In this document: one piece after another, positions 12,267-24,537 of the stretch
How positions within the stretch are numbered: position 1 is the stretch's first letter
Layout: each line of letters starts with the position of its first letter
Source: Alnus glutinosa
Taxonomy: Eukaryota; Streptophyta; Magnoliopsida; Fagales; Betulaceae
Reading direction: 5' to 3'
Length of the DNA: 64,000 bases
NCBI RefSeq assembly: GCF_958979055.1
Contig: NC_084899.1
Span: 1,934,501 to 1,998,500, forward strand
Program-made: the position numbers and the translations under genes
The notes under the pieces: generated by a model
Database searches by the model: none
Told to the model about the DNA's origin: nothing
Seen by the model: only the letters and a program-made list of their open reading frames with translations

Positions 12267-13135
12267 CATTTCTTTTGTAAACTCACTTCCGAACCGAATT
12301 CTTTCCTCAATTTTATTTAAAAATTAATTTTGACCTATGATTTGCCAACATTGAAAATTTAGGACATGTATGGGTAACTCTTTTTTTTTTTTTTTTTTTT
12401 TTTAAAAAAAACATGTGTTAAGTTGATTTTTGAAATCCAAATTTTACTCAAGTTTTATCCAAATTTTTTTAATTTTATCTCAAGTTTTCTAAATTATTTT
12501 AACATAACTTTTTTTTAAAAAAATTCTTGGTATTCATAATTTTAAATATAATAAAAAATAAAAAAAATACAATAAAAAAAATGGCACACTTAAACGAGTT
12601 CTAACCTTTCGACCCAATAAACACAGTCGTTGCGAAAACAGTCTGAGGAGAGGAGAACATGTCGACTTATTAGGGATTTAGGGGTCTGTTTCTCTCTTTT
12701 ATTATGGACTATTTTTTATATTCGTTTCTCGCTTTCGAAAAAATCGCAGAGAGACGGAGAGAGTGAGAGAGAGAGATGAAGAAAACTCTGCAGCTGAAGT
12801 GAGGAGACATATGCCCCCATGCCGCTCAAATCCGAGGTAAGAATTTCAGTCCGAAGATGTCATAAAAACTAGGCATATTGGTTTCTGTGTTGATCATACT
12901 ATTCGAATCTCATTAAAGTGGGCATAAGCCATTTGCCAAAGCTCAAAAAACCGTTTATTCTGAATTGGGTTTCTTCCAATTTTGCTGACAACGACCCCAT
13001 ATCATCAAAATCCTCATTTTGGCCATTCCCATATACAAGACCCAGAATTTGTTTGAATGTGTTTTTTGTTGTAACAAAGAAAAGCGTGAATGCCAATTTG
13101 CAGTAGAGCAAGAGAACCAAGCAAATCCAGTGGAA

Positions 13136-14439
13136 ATGGCTAGCTATCTGTGGAGGAAATACGCAGACTATGTGTACACAAAGTGGGAAAGGACGATACT
13201 TTGGGACATGATCGATCCGTACAGGCGACCCAAATCGTTTAAACCTCTGGTCACAATCTATATTGCTGCTTTCTATACTGGGGTCATTGGTTCTGCTATC
13301 ACCGAGCAACTCCACAAGGTAAACCATTCACCGCTGGAAACACTTTGCCAAGTCTCTTTTTTCATTGTTCAATTATGTCATATATATTTGATTTGGTAGA
13401 CCAAAGATTTTTCCTTTGTATTGTTATATTTTTATTATTAGTAAGCTTTTGTTATGCTGTTTCTTTGTAATGCGGCCTAACAAAATGTGTGTGCGTGCAA
13501 CTGTGTTTGTGTGTCTAAATTTGGTGAGAAAGAAATTGAATCTTCGTATCAACTAGTGCACATCAAGTAGAAATTGATAATTAGAGGAATAATATTTCAG
13601 TAATTATTGATCAGGGAAGTAGAAATTTTATTCAATTGGGAAAGTTTGAAAATAGAGCATAGGAACCTGATTGGGAGCTTAGAGTTCAAACAAGTGCTTG
13701 AAAACGGCTGCTTGTTTCTTTTTAACATATTGAAACCTACTGTGAACTTATAGAACTCAGTGGAACTATTTGTATTTTGTTGTTGTGGGGAGGTCATTCA
13801 AGATGTTGCTTTTGTTTTATTGCTTTTGCTCGTGGGTGTCAGAGCCTTGATTGTTATTGTATCTTTGGTTGCTAAGACGCTTGAATGGTGAACACCGACC
13901 CAAATTGCATTAGATGTTGAGCTTAGAGGGATTGGCTTTGTTGCTAGATTGGGGAGTAAACTTTACCCCTGGTTATTGTCTTGTTTACTGTCAGTACATA
14001 TTTGTTGCTATATGTGTTTCATCATCCTTTTTCACAAATCTCATCATGAATAATGATTGAGGTCTAGATGGCTTATTAAGTGAGTTTCAGATTGAGTTTC
14101 ATGGCAAGCCTTTTCAAATAATTGAGGTCTAGATGGCGTTGAATAGATTTCTTTGTTGTATCAGTTTGAAATAGAAATATGAGTGAGTAGGCTTTAATTT
14201 TTCATTAAATAAGTGAGACAGCTGTCATTTTAAGATTTGTAGAAATTTCTACTATTATTGTTAATAATTCGGAGCATCAAAATTTTCTAGGATCTTATTT
14301 AAGAAGTGTACCTTGTGACATTGTGCAGGAGAAGTATTGGGAAGATCATCCTGGGGAAGCTGTCCCTCTAATGAAGCCAAAGTTCTATGGTGGACCTTGG
14401 AAGATACTGAAGGGCGAGGCCCTTTCACCCGATCTGTGA
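13136..14439 (+). CDS. Small mitochondrial membrane protein, complex I subunit P1-like
   Basis: Two coding exons (13136-13318 and 14329-14439) encode 97 residues: MASYLWRKYADYVYTKWER at the start, a hydrophobic span at about 37-53 (PLVTIYIAAFYTGVIGSA) and a C-terminal EKYWEDHPGEAVPLMKP block. From memory this matches a conserved plant family (Arabidopsis At1g67350) reported as plant-specific respiratory complex I subunit P1; I am fairly, not fully, sure of the name. A non-coding first exon probably ends at 12836 (CCGAG/gtaag), with the acceptor at 13101-13103. The start is the first ATG in the main frame after that acceptor; the in-frame ATG at 13019 lies inside the predicted intron. Three short upstream ATGs fall in exon 1. 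One transmembrane helix fits an inner-membrane subunit. Confidence 0.75.
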
Positions 14440-15800
14440 AAGGCACAACTCCAGTTGGAGAACAGTGTTAGAGTTTCTGCCATTTTTACTTTTTATTTTA
14501 TTGTATAAATGATAAGGTTTGATGGTTGAATAAGAATTTGCTGTTGCCTGGGAAATTTTTTTTTGGAGAAAAACCTAGATGTGATGATGCTTTTTATTGA
14601 GAAACAATTATATATGTTGGAGTTTTTAGGAGCTTGTTTGGCAAAGCTTTCCACTATTCGTATTTGCCTTTTTTGCCCATCAAGCTACAGTAAACAAGGA
14701 CGTTAAAGTCAAAAAGGCCCTGCAATCCCTCTTATTTTAATATTTTTTTCAACATCTTCCATTTCAAACCATTTCACTTCGTTCCTGACTGGTATAGTTA
14801 TTTTGTGATTTATATTAAACCCCAAAATTGTCTTTCCTCCTCCTTCAAGATTGATCCATGAAAAGTAGGTTTTCTTTTGGTTTATTCACCTTTATTGCAT
14901 TTGATGCTCTCCCTTTCTTTGAAAATTGTTATCAATCACCAACACGTGATTTATCGTTTTCACTTATTCTGCATCTAAGAGAAGCTGCCTGCAGCAGCCA
15001 AGGAACTATCCCGCAATGGTTTCTGATATGAGAAATGATACACATGCAAGAGTCTCATAAATCCAAATTCCAATAGTAGATTTGAAAATGAAATGCGTAA
15101 AAATGTAGTTATATCATTTCTCGTCTGATATATGAACAGCATGGAGATTTTGAGTGCAGCTCTTACCTGTTCATTTGTACTTTCCTTCCCGAGCTGCATA
15201 CTGATGCAATTTTTACCATGTCAAATGATGACAACTATGTGTATTAATTTGCTTGATTGCAATAGACAGTTTCTGCCTTTTTTTTTATAATTGGTAGAAA
15301 CTCATAATAAATGGGTTTTTTTTAATAAATTGAAAAAATAAATAAAAAATAAACCTATTTATAATTGCAATAGATTTGGTGTAAGAACAATTTTGTAATC
15401 ATTGTTCTTACACTATTTGTTTGTTTTGGCAGAAAGGTCATTCAGTGCATTCACACACATTGTCCTCAATATCCACCATGCCATCAACTAAGGGGGGTCT
15501 TTAACTCGGTCAAAAACAGTGATCAATCATCCATCAAACACCTAACTAAACATGTTGACGTGTTTTGGAGAGTATTTTTTTTTTTTTTTTTTGGTTTGAA
15601 AGTGTTCGATTGTGACATGAAGGTGAAAATAATATCGAGTGTTTTGTGTTTTGAGAAACTCTATTAATTGGGTTTTCTTTTGGGGGGAGGGTTTAGACCT
15701 TTGAAAAAATTACAGCACACATGCTTGTTTGGCTTTTATATAGCACCCAAACCGAATCCTTGTTTTTATTTGAAAAATGGTTATGATGTTTTTAGTAGCG
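14440..15800. other. Intergenic stretch, no gene seen
   Basis: After the stop at 14439 there is an AT-rich 3' region, then ordinary sequence with T-rich runs (15290, 15570). The open frame at 14975-15199 (minus) resembles nothing I know. No repeat with clear ends was found. Confidence 0.5.
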
Positions 15801-15811
15801 TTTTATGTTTA

Positions 15812-16121
15812 GGATGCATTTAGGATTACGATTTCGTAGAACGATTTCGTAGATGAAAACTGAGATTTTAAACTAAATTGCAGAAGATGAATCGTTTGAG
15901 AATTGCGTTTTTAAAAAAATTGCGGTTTGATTTGAAACACACAGAAAAATGCTTTTTTAAATCGCAGCCAAATATATATTTTTTTTTAAAACACAAGATT
16001 TTAAAGGATAACTTGCGATTTTAAAGGTTAAACTGCGATTTTGCCAAACGCTTAACTACATTTTCAAAAATTACTTTTTCAAATCGCACATTTTTAAATC
16101 GCAAATCCAAACGAATCCTTA
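15812..16121. repeat. Dispersed inverted-repeat element ('gcgattt' family)
   Basis: The left end AGGATGCATTTAGGATTACG and the right end (reverse complement AGGATTCGTTTGGATTTGCG) are similar. The interior repeats 'attttaaa' and 'tgcgattt' phrases. A second, more decayed copy is at 48445-48706. No clear target duplication was found. It is a non-coding MITE-like element. Confidence 0.5.
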
Positions 16122-16292
16122 GGTTGCTTGTTGATATATTTTTTTTGAAAAAGATAAAAACGGAACCTAATTTTCTGGTGCAAAATTAGCCATAAGAATT
16201 TACCCAAAATGGATTGCACCAGCTTTTTGTTGCTCAAAATTAGAACCCCCCTCCCGATACGTACGTTCTTCACTCCCCTTCCCTTTAGCATT

Positions 16293-16294
16293 GC

Positions 16295-16329
<35 letters not shown>

Positions 16330-16330
16330 C
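16293..16330. repeat. (CT)n(GT)n compound microsatellite before PRA1
   Basis: A CT run followed by GT units ends in TGCAG just 5 nt before the start codon at 16337. The pyrimidine tract plus CAG could act as a 3' splice site, so a 5'-leader intron is possible. The repeat alone explains the tract too. Confidence 0.8.
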
Positions 16331-16336
16331 AGGAAA

Positions 16337-16951
16337 ATGACTACGTATGGAACGATCCCATCAGAGACCCAAACATCATCAAACGATTCAAACCTGAAGT
16401 ATGTTTCACTTGCAAAAGAAAGGATCAAAGGGGGGCTCTCGACACGAAGACCATGGAAGGAGATGATTCAACCTTTACCTCATGCTCACAACCTTCCCAC
16501 CACCTTCAAGCAATGTTTCCAAAGAATCATAACAAACCTTACATTCTTTCGCATGAACTACGCCATTGTCGTATTGTTCATTCTCTTCCTCAGCTTGCTC
16601 TGGCACCCCGTCTCCCTCATCGTCTTCATCGTCATGATGTTTGCGTGGCTGTTCCTATACTTCCTACGCGATGACCCGTTGGTGGTTTCGGGCTCTGTCA
16701 TCGATGATCGAACGGTGATGATGGCGTTGTCGCTGGTCACCGTCGTCGCGCTATTTCTTACCAATGCCAAGGTTAATATCATTGTTGCGCTCGCCGTTGG
16801 GCTTGTGGTCGTGGTGGTTCATGGAGCATTGAGGGAGACAGACGATGATGATCCGTTCTTTGCGAATGAAGAAGGGCGTGAATCGGCTGGTGGAGATGAT
16901 GCCAAAATGCCTCTCAAAAACGCTGCCTCCTCTTCTTTTACCTTGTCTTAA
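16337..16951 (+). CDS. PRA1F: PRA1 family protein (PRA1.F type)
   Basis: The single exon encodes 204 residues. The MTTYGTIP start, the TRRPWKEM segment (about 37-43), FFRMNYAIV and the LSLLWHPVSLIVF block are characteristic of plant prenylated Rab acceptor 1 proteins of clade F. Four hydrophobic spans lie in two pairs, about 75-90 with 92-110 and 126-141 with 145-163, the usual PRA1 hairpin arrangement. An acidic tail (TDDDDPFF onward) ends in a Ser-rich stretch. Family members sit in ER, Golgi and endosomal membranes and bind prenylated Rab GTPases to help vesicle traffic; this role is inferred from the family. I chose the ATG at 16337 rather than 16319, which would add MCVCRK from the microsatellite. 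The intronless structure is usual for the family. Confidence 0.92.
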   Translation: MTTYGTIPSETQTSSNDSNLKYVSLAKERIKGGLSTRRPWKEMIQPLPHAHNLPTTFKQCFQRIITNLTFFRMNYAIVVLFILFLSLLWHPVSLIVFIVMMFAWLFLYFLRDDPLVVSGSVIDDRTVMMALSLVTVVALFLTNAKVNIIVALAVGLVVVVVHGALRETDDDDPFFANEEGRESAGGDDAKMPLKNAASSSFTLS

Positions 16952-17570
16952 TGCTTTGTCATGTGACTCATGTTGATGATGCTCTAATTTCACAAAAACC
17001 CAGGAATCTTTTAGGGTTTATTTATTTATTTTATGATTGATTATTGTGGTGTTTAGTATATTAATCCTCCAAAATGGAGACTTCCCCTTAGCTTCTTTTT
17101 ATTTTAAAAAATCTTGTTCGATTTAATCCCTTAGCCACTCCCCATTACAAGCCTTCCCAAAACAAATAATAAATGATGTCACGGAGAATTGATTAGATCC
17201 CATAACCATTTGTTAGAATACTGTGAATATTGCAAATACTATGCACCATAATTTTATAAGGACGAAGTTTGTTTTCGAACTTTTCTTCAACATAATTTAT
17301 TAATTCATGTGAGAATCACTTGTTCTATTGATTTTACTTAAAATACGTGTGAGAATTATTTGCTCAAAGAACATATATCCGATTAACAGACTGAATTGCA
17401 GAAATTTCTTTAGTTTAGAGGAAAGCTTTTTCCACTTTATAAAACACACTATGGATTAATGTGATTTTGTATAATAGCATGGACTACAATGATTTGTTAT
17501 ATTACCATCCTTGTTATCTTTTGTATAGACGTCCATATATTATAGGTAGTTTTCTTTTTCATCTCAATTT
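16952..17570. other. PRA1 3' flank, no further gene seen
   Basis: AT-rich downstream sequence without conserved frames. A TTTATTTATTTATTTTATG stretch around 17020-17040 could take part in 3' end formation. Confidence 0.4.
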
Positions 17571-17575
17571 CTCTA

Positions 17576-17765
17576 GGGAAATGCTAAAGATCCTCCACTC
17601 ATCATCCCCTCATCACCCTCTTTTCCTTAAAATAATTGATTTTTATTAAAAAGTTGTTTCTGATGTGACATTAGAGACAACTTTTTAATAAAAATCAATT
17701 TTTTTTATTATAAAAGGATGATGAGGGGAGGATGAGTGGAGGATGTGTAGAAGGGCTCATTTCTC
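17576..17765. mobile_element. Palindromic MITE
   Basis: This 190-bp element can fold on itself along most of its length. The left arm (GGGAAATG, then 'gatcctccactcatc') pairs with the right arm ('gatgagtggaggatg', then CATTTCTC). The central arms carry 'aaaaatcaatt' and 'aattgatttttatt'. The ends resemble the Mutator-type group here, but I found no 9-bp duplication, so the family is tentative. Confidence 0.65.
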
Positions 17766-18928
17766 TAACATCGTATCAGTGCAATTATCAATTATTTTCT
17801 AACATCTCTCTCTCTCTTTGTTCTTCTAGATTATGTTGAAATTAATGGGAATAAAATCAAAGGTAAAAGTTGGCTAGTCACCTTACAAAGAAAAGCATAA
17901 AAGAAGTAAACACCACAAAGATTTCTTTAAGAAATCATAAACAGAGAGAGAGAGAAGAAAGTTAATCGTGTGAATTCTAATTACTAATTCAAAGTTCAAC
18001 GTTCAAATCAAAGTCGGTCATCTCCAGGAAAGGGTCAGATCCAAAAGTAAGTCTTCCTTGCTAAATTGGGCCCCATACACATTCAATAAATATATATTCA
18101 GATATCAGAGAGAGAGAGAGCCAAACAGAGCAAGAGAAAATCTCGGGTTCTTCTCTCTCTGGAATTTGGAGGAGGACAAATGCATTCTTCAACAGTAACA
18201 GTAGTTCTCCTCTTCGAATTTGTGTGCATAGAATGCATCTGTTCTCCTTCAAATTTCAAAGATAGGAGAAGGATATATGTTATCAAAGGTTGAGCAAAGA
18301 CAACCTGCTCCATCGGCTACATGTTGCATATATATGCTTGGATGTATGTATGTAGGATTGATCTTCTTCCTTGTTCCTTCAGTTTATAGTCTAAGAATCA
18401 TAAGGAATTCCTTTTATATTCTTGCACAGGTTCAGGACTGTTAGAATATATAATATAAGAAATGTTTTTATATTAATTTTATTTATTAGTATTCACCATA
18501 GTTGTCTGTCTGTAGATTTGATTACTCTTCTTAGCTTATCATACAAGTTAACATAATCAAAATGCAGTCCTCTTGGGCATTGGAACGACGGTCATATCGC
18601 ACGTGTGATAAGACGGTCATATCTACAGTGCCAAAGCGGTGTTAACTTTTGCTAGCTGTTGATTAGATTGTTTGAAGACAAAATCTTTTTAGTAGGCCAC
18701 GAAAAGATCCTAGGAAGTTTCTCTTTGACAAATTCTCCAACACTACGACTAAGCTTAATTAGAGGGCCAATTTGACTGTCATTCTTTGACTCGAATCGTC
18801 CAAGGCATGACAGATGTTTCTACATGCTTGGACTCTTGGCATCTTTTTGAAGCCAGTGTCTTAATCGTTGCCAGGATTAGTCATAAACTTTCGGAAAATG
18901 ATAAAACTACAACCCTTTTGCATAATTC

Positions 18929-19022
18929 CCTCACAACCGCCCTCATAATGGTATGGAGCCCGCACACGTGGGCTCCACACCATTGTGAGTGGGTTGTGAT
19001 GAAGTTGTGATGAGGTTGTGAG
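18929..19022. repeat. Short perfect-core inverted repeat
   Basis: 'ctcataatggtatggagccc' pairs with 'gggctccacaccattgtgag' around a GCACACGT centre, with CTCACAACC-like outer arms. It could be a small MITE or form a hairpin if transcribed. No duplication was detected. Confidence 0.55.
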
Positions 19023-20189
19023 TCAATCAAGTCCCTAAACTTTCTGGTCTCTGTCTTTAATTTTGCCACGTGTCAGTTTTCAACTTGTTAGCTTCAACAT
19101 GATTTGCTTCAAAGTTGTAAATATCCTGCTTGCTTTTATGCCAGGAAAACTCAACTCTCAATTTCTAACAATGACTAGCAGCCACCACAGCTAGGCTTCT
19201 GACATTCCTTTTGAGCATAATGAAAGCTAGCTCACTGATTGTTGTTAGAATTAAACTAAAATGTTAGGCCCTTTCTTCATAGCATGTGTAAATTAATGGT
19301 GGATAAGACAAGCACCTCTTCTGCTTGTGTGCATCGATGGCCGTTGAGCAAAAGTAGTGTTGTGTAGGAATTAAAGTAGTTTGGTACTGTCTACCCTAAT
19401 TCACCATGAAATTCAATGGGCCAACTCCATTCATATATATATATATATATATATATATAGAGCTAGAGTACAGGCTTCTTCAAGCGTCCACAATTGAACC
19501 AAACCCATTATGGGCCTATAATAAATAGAATGACTATGTTAGTCTACCCAAAAAGGAATAAATACAACAATGGTTTGCAAATTTGGAGAAATATTGATAC
19601 TTCTTAATGAATGACATAGGGTTTGGCCCATATATCTTAAAAGAGTAATGTTATAAATCACTCTTTCATACCGCTACCATTTCACTTTACTAATATTTCA
19701 GTATCAATCAGTCTTTCGATCTAAGGGCTAATCGGCACTGCTATGTCAATATGATAGAATAAAAATATGATTTTTGGCATTACTATTATGAAAATAGTAA
19801 TTGACACATTTCCGGCAGTCATATACTATTTGGCCAATAGTTGCTGTTACTGCACAGAGAATAACAGTTCTCATGGGTAATATATTGGGCTAAATTCTGA
19901 AACTATCCCAATGTTTGACAGAATGTTCAAATTAACTTTTCAATGAAAATATAGAAGAAAAAAAAAGAGCTAATTCAAATGGGTTGATGCTGAAATGTGG
20001 CATGGGCATACAGAATCTAAAGGAGAATTAGATGCTCACACCCTTGGCCTTGAGTAACATATTCTACATTTGGTAACTATAAATGGTTTATAGCAGACTG
20101 CATACATTGTTAGAAGGTCTATATTCCCTCTAAAAACCTATTCAAATTATCCCATTAACGTGGTTATTAGGAAACATTCTAGTCGTTCT

Positions 20190-20513
20190 TGTTAGAGAAT
20201 ATACTCGATCTTCATATATTGAGGGATTTGGTTTGAAAAATATATTGTAATTATAATCAATCAAATCTGATTGATTTGATTGATTTATTTGTAGTAGATT
20301 TGATGGTAATCAAATTACATTGATTGATTACCATACTACCCTCCTATAAATAGGAGTCTATTATATTGTAAAAATATCAAGAAAAATAAGAGTAAAATGT
20401 AATGGCTTTATCCTGTGAACGTAGGCCATAGACCGAACCACATAAAATCTCTTGTTTCTTTTCTATTATTTCGCTTTATTTTATTTTAGCATTATGTTTT
20501 CGGTTTTCCTTCA
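20190..20513 (+). repeat. Left LTR of the non-coding element
   Basis: 324 bp, TG...CA, containing 'cctcctataaataggag' as a likely TATA region. The primer-binding site begins at the next base. Confidence 0.8.
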
Positions 20514-20699
20514 TGGTATCAGAGCTATAGGCTAACGCCAATGTTCGATTCAATGGTCCTGTGAATTATTATTATTATTATTATTTTTGTTATGTTCTTG
20601 ATAGTCAATACTCTTGCAAATCTTATCACCATAGATATTGTAGTGTATCTAACGAAAAAATAATAAAATAAGATGTTCAACTTGTTATCAAGTTTTCTT

Positions 20700-21640
20700 T
20701 TCCTTTTGGTTAGTCGAGTTTGAAGATTTTAAGATTGGCTCATTTATGAGTCGAGCCTAAATAGTCGAACTTGAATTTGAGCCGAGCTATAAATTGCATG
20801 TTCAAGCTTGGCTCGTTTAAAACTCGGGCGAGCTCGAGCTCAAGCTCGAGTTCGTTGAAAATGACATTCGAGCCGAGCCGAGTTACTGGACAAGCTCGGC
20901 TCAATTAGAGCTCGATGTAGACTATTAAATTTTTCAATGAGTAATTAAAGCATAATTCAAGCTCAAGTTTATGAACAACTTCTATGCATTTATTAATAAC
21001 AAAAATATATAATATATAACTATATAAGGCATATTATAAAATATAGTACATAACTATAGTTTATAAGTAACAAATTAACAATATGTTATTATATATAAGT
21101 AGAGAGTATAAACTATGGTATATGTATAACGTGAACAAATAGTAAGTCTAATATATTCTATATAATTAAGTAACTAAAATATAAGTATAATATATAACTA
21201 TTGTTAACCATGTGTGATGTGATATATGTGTTTATATATGTATATGCCAACTATTTAATATTGTTATATTGTTATATACTAACTATTAATAACTTAATAT
21301 GTTAATTTAACATACTAAATATTGTTATCAAAGTATTATAATTAATATATAATACTATATATATTATACTATATTTACTATTTACTAATATATATGTAAG
21401 ATATGAACAAGCTAACGAGTTGAACTAACGAGCCGGGCGAGCGATCCGGTTGAGCTTTAAACGAGCTGAGCTCGCGAAACCCTATCGAGTTTTGTCGAGC
21501 GAGTCGGGTATGTATCACTTATTAATCGAGCGGGTTTCTACAGTAACGATCGAGTTTCTACAGTATTGAGCTTGAGTTCGGATCGGGCTAAACCGAGCGG
21601 GTATCGAGCGGGCTGTCAAACGGACTAGTTTATTTACATC
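20700..21640. repeat. 'gagctcgagctcaagctcgag' type low-complexity insertion
   Basis: The segment is rich in GAGC/GCTCGA words at both ends, with a very AT-rich middle (around 20990-21400), and ends TAGTTTATTTACATCCCTA near 21641. In plant genomes this word pattern and a TAGGGATGTAAA terminus mark hAT-like non-autonomous elements. The left end and target duplication are unclear. It sits inside the LTR element. Confidence 0.5.
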
Positions 21641-22189
21641 CCTAGTGACCTATGTCTCCTTTGGATGTCTTTGCAATCTAAAAAAAAAAAATCCTTTACC
21701 ATGCGTTTTTCACGGCGGTTCTCGATGGGTGGTTGTCGATTGGCCCTTTGGCAATCCTAGTTGGTGTCACCGGCGAGTTCTAAGCAATTTCAAATCGTTT
21801 GTGGCAACGTCTACTTGTCTCAATCAAGTTTCTAGCGGTTCTGTTGTGTTCACCAGCGACGTTTGGCTATTAATGATGGTTTTCATGGTTGTCAGCAACT
21901 GTTGTGGTATTTTTCACCAACTTTTGAGTTTTTCGGCAACGTTCTTGGCGATCTGTGATGTTATCCGGTGAGATCTAATCGTACCGGCAATCTTCTGGCA
22001 GGTTCTGCTGGTCTCCGACGAGTTTGTTGGAGAAGATTGTTACTGTTTGGTTATGGTTGCTTGCTTGGTCCTATGTTGAAGAAGGATAGTTGGAGTCTTG
22101 TTTGGATCTTCTCTGATCTCTATCCTGAATAAGAATAGCTGGGAAAAAAAAAATTGGTTGGGTGGGGTGGGGTGGGGGGGCAAAGTTGC

Positions 22190-22735
22190 CTATATTATTT
22201 TGGCCATTTATTGGCTCATTATTTTGGCCATCGTTGGTTAAATTCAACACCTAGACCTATCTTTTGGCATTTGTGGTAGTGTTTAAAAATTCAAGCCCAT
22301 TTCAGCTCATTGTTGGTTCTTGTTTTAAAAGTGGAGATTTGTGAAGAAAAAAAATGAGGAAAAAAAAAAAAAAAAGGGCCAAAGATGCCCATATTATTTT
22401 GGCCCTTTGTTTGCTCATTATTTTGGTATACCCATCTTTTGGCCTTTGTGGAACTGTTTAAAAACCCAGGCTCATTTCAGTCTATTGTTGGCTCTTGTTT
22501 TGGCCCATAGTTGGCCCATATTATTTTGGCATGTGGTAATTGATATTGTTTAAACCCATGTCCATTTCAGCTCATAGTTGACCCTATATATTTTTGGCTC
22601 TTGTGGTATTGTTTAAAACCCAGACTCATTTTAGTCTATTGCTGGCTTTTATATTTTGCCCATTATTTGTATTTTGGCATTTGTGGTCTTATTTTAAGCG
22701 CATGCCCATTTAGCCCCTAGTTGGCTCGAAGAAGG
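22190..22735 (+). repeat. Degenerate tandem array, roughly 110-bp unit
   Basis: Four to five imperfect units repeat the order 'attttggc...tttgtggta', 'gtttaaaacccaggctcat', 'ttcag(t/c)(c/t)(t/c)attgttggct'. It occupies the end of the interior of the non-coding LTR element, just before the right LTR. Confidence 0.65.
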
Positions 22736-22820
22736 AGGAGGAAAACGAAGGAAGAAAAAATAAATAAATAAAAATTCAAACTCCAAATTTTAGAATCTTC
22801 CACCATGAGTTTGCAAGAGA

Positions 22821-23108
22821 TGTTAGAGAATATACTCAATCTCCATATATTGAAGGATTTGGTTTGAGAAATATATTGTAATTATAATCAATCAAATCAA
22901 ATCACATTGATTGATTACCATAATTATCTACCTAAACCCTCCTATAATTAGTAGTCTATTATATTGTAAAAATATCAAGAGAAATAAGAGTAAAATGTAA
23001 CTCTTTGAGTTTTATTATGTGAATGTAGACCATAGATGAACCACGTTAAATTTTTTTCTCTTTTCTATTATTCCGTTTTATTTTATTTTAGCATTATGTT
23101 TTCCTTCT
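22821..23108 (+). repeat. Right LTR of the non-coding element
   Basis: Starts TGTTAGAGAATATACTC like its partner and ends at the 'ttttcctt' stretch just before GTTCT. It is shorter than the left LTR and visibly diverged. Confidence 0.75.
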
Positions 23109-23539
23109 GTTCTAGCCGGTTCTTGCTGGTGTTCGTCATTAAATCATAGTCCAAGATACATTCTTGGTAGATTTCCTTCACCACACATAATTGATTTTAA
23201 CAGAAGATCCTATCTAATTATCCTACCAATTACTTTCAATGGAGGGTTAAGATGAGTTTAAGCAACAAAATGCAAATATAATAAAGATTATAATCCATTA
23301 ATCCCTGTTTCTCTTATCAATTTATATGACAAGATCCAATCCAGATAAAAAGCAACTTTCACTCATCTCGATCTTTTTATCTAAAATCACTAGAATGCAT
23401 GATTGTTCATTGACTTCAACAGGATTTTTTTGATAAAAAAATTGCTAAATACTAATATAATTAGATAAATAAAAGAGCAAGTGGTCGACAACTATTTTGT
23501 ACTACTTTTATTTTTGGCGTATACTCGTGTTTCTGACTG

Positions 23540-24060
23540 TCGATATTGACATTAATCTTGATGCAACAAAAGTGTGTTAAAGATGTTAAAGATGTTGGAA
23601 GATTGGAACTCCACCTCAGGAAGCTCCACCAGCCACCAATCAAAGGTGCAACTGGCAGGGAGCAACCTACCCTGTTTCTTTTAGGTGGACTCGTCGTGTC
23701 CGAACAGATGAGCCTCATCAAAAATCGAATTCAGATAAGCTGCAATTCAGGCAATGAACCGCAGCAACAACAACAAAACTAAATACTGCCAATTCCTTCG
23801 ACAACCATCCTGGTGGTGGGGTTATCAAGGCTCTTGTTGCTTCAGCAGGTGAATCTTGCTCTTTGAATTGTTCGAACAAAATGTTCAAGTGGGCATCGTC
23901 GCAACCAAAACAACTAAATACCATCAATTCCTCTGATAATCATCTTGATGGTGGGGAATCAAGCTTCTATTGCTTGAGGAGGTGGATCTTGCACTTCGAG
24001 GCGTCCGGACATCTGACAAGCAGGTGGGTCACACGTCGGGACCAACAAAATTAAATGATA
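23540..24060. other. Region with an imperfect 135-bp duplication
   Basis: Two related blocks start near 23778 and 23913, sharing 'actaaata', 'caattcct' and '(g/a)atggtgggg'. Several frames are open on both strands, but their translations match nothing I recognise. It could be a decayed gene or transposon interior. Confidence 0.35.
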
Positions 24061-24504
24061 TCAAAACTGATGGCAATCTAAACTTTCAAAATTAGAATGG
24101 CCTTCCCAGTAGAGTAAGGACAGTTAGGCTTGTTTGGTAACGTTTTTTGGGGAATTTTTTTTTTTTTTTTTTTTTAACAAAAATATTAACTATTAACTCA
24201 AAACATTAAAATTTTATTAATCTTTATGTCACCTCCTAATTATTTTTAAAAAAATTACTTTCTTAAAAAGCCTTGTCAAATCAACCCACTACACTTCAAC
24301 CAATCTAATACAGTATCATTGTCACATCAATGCGTCACTTAAAAACTTCAACTCTGAAATAAGACCTCATCAGGCACTTTTCTTTTCTTTTTTTTGATAA
24401 CATAAGATTTCATTAATTAATAAAAGTATATATGAGAAATCCTCTTCATCTTTTCCCTTGTATTTGCTTATAAACAAATAAAATAAAGACTAGAAAAGTT
24501 GGGA

Positions 24505-24537
<33 letters not shown>

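Larger units (their letters stand above)
20190..23108 (+). mobile_element. Non-coding LTR retrotransposon remnant (LARD-like)
   Basis: A 2.9-kb element bounded by related direct repeats (20190-20513 and about 22821-23108), both beginning TGTTAGAGAATATACTC. It is flanked by the 5-bp direct repeat GTTCT (20185-20189 and 23109-23113). A primer-binding site TGGTATCAGAGC, typical of initiator-Met tRNA priming, follows the left LTR at 20514. The interior has no recognisable gag or pol. It holds an hAT-like low-complexity segment and a degenerate tandem array. The LTRs differ by many changes and length differences, so it is a fairly old, broken, probably non-autonomous fossil. Confidence 0.82.

Noticed and set aside
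13019-13135. Upstream in-frame ATG extending the complex I P1-like protein by 39 residues
   Set aside because: Lies in sequence with intron character; a good donor (12837) and acceptor (13101-13103) remove it, and the family starts at M-A-x-Y-L-W-R-K.
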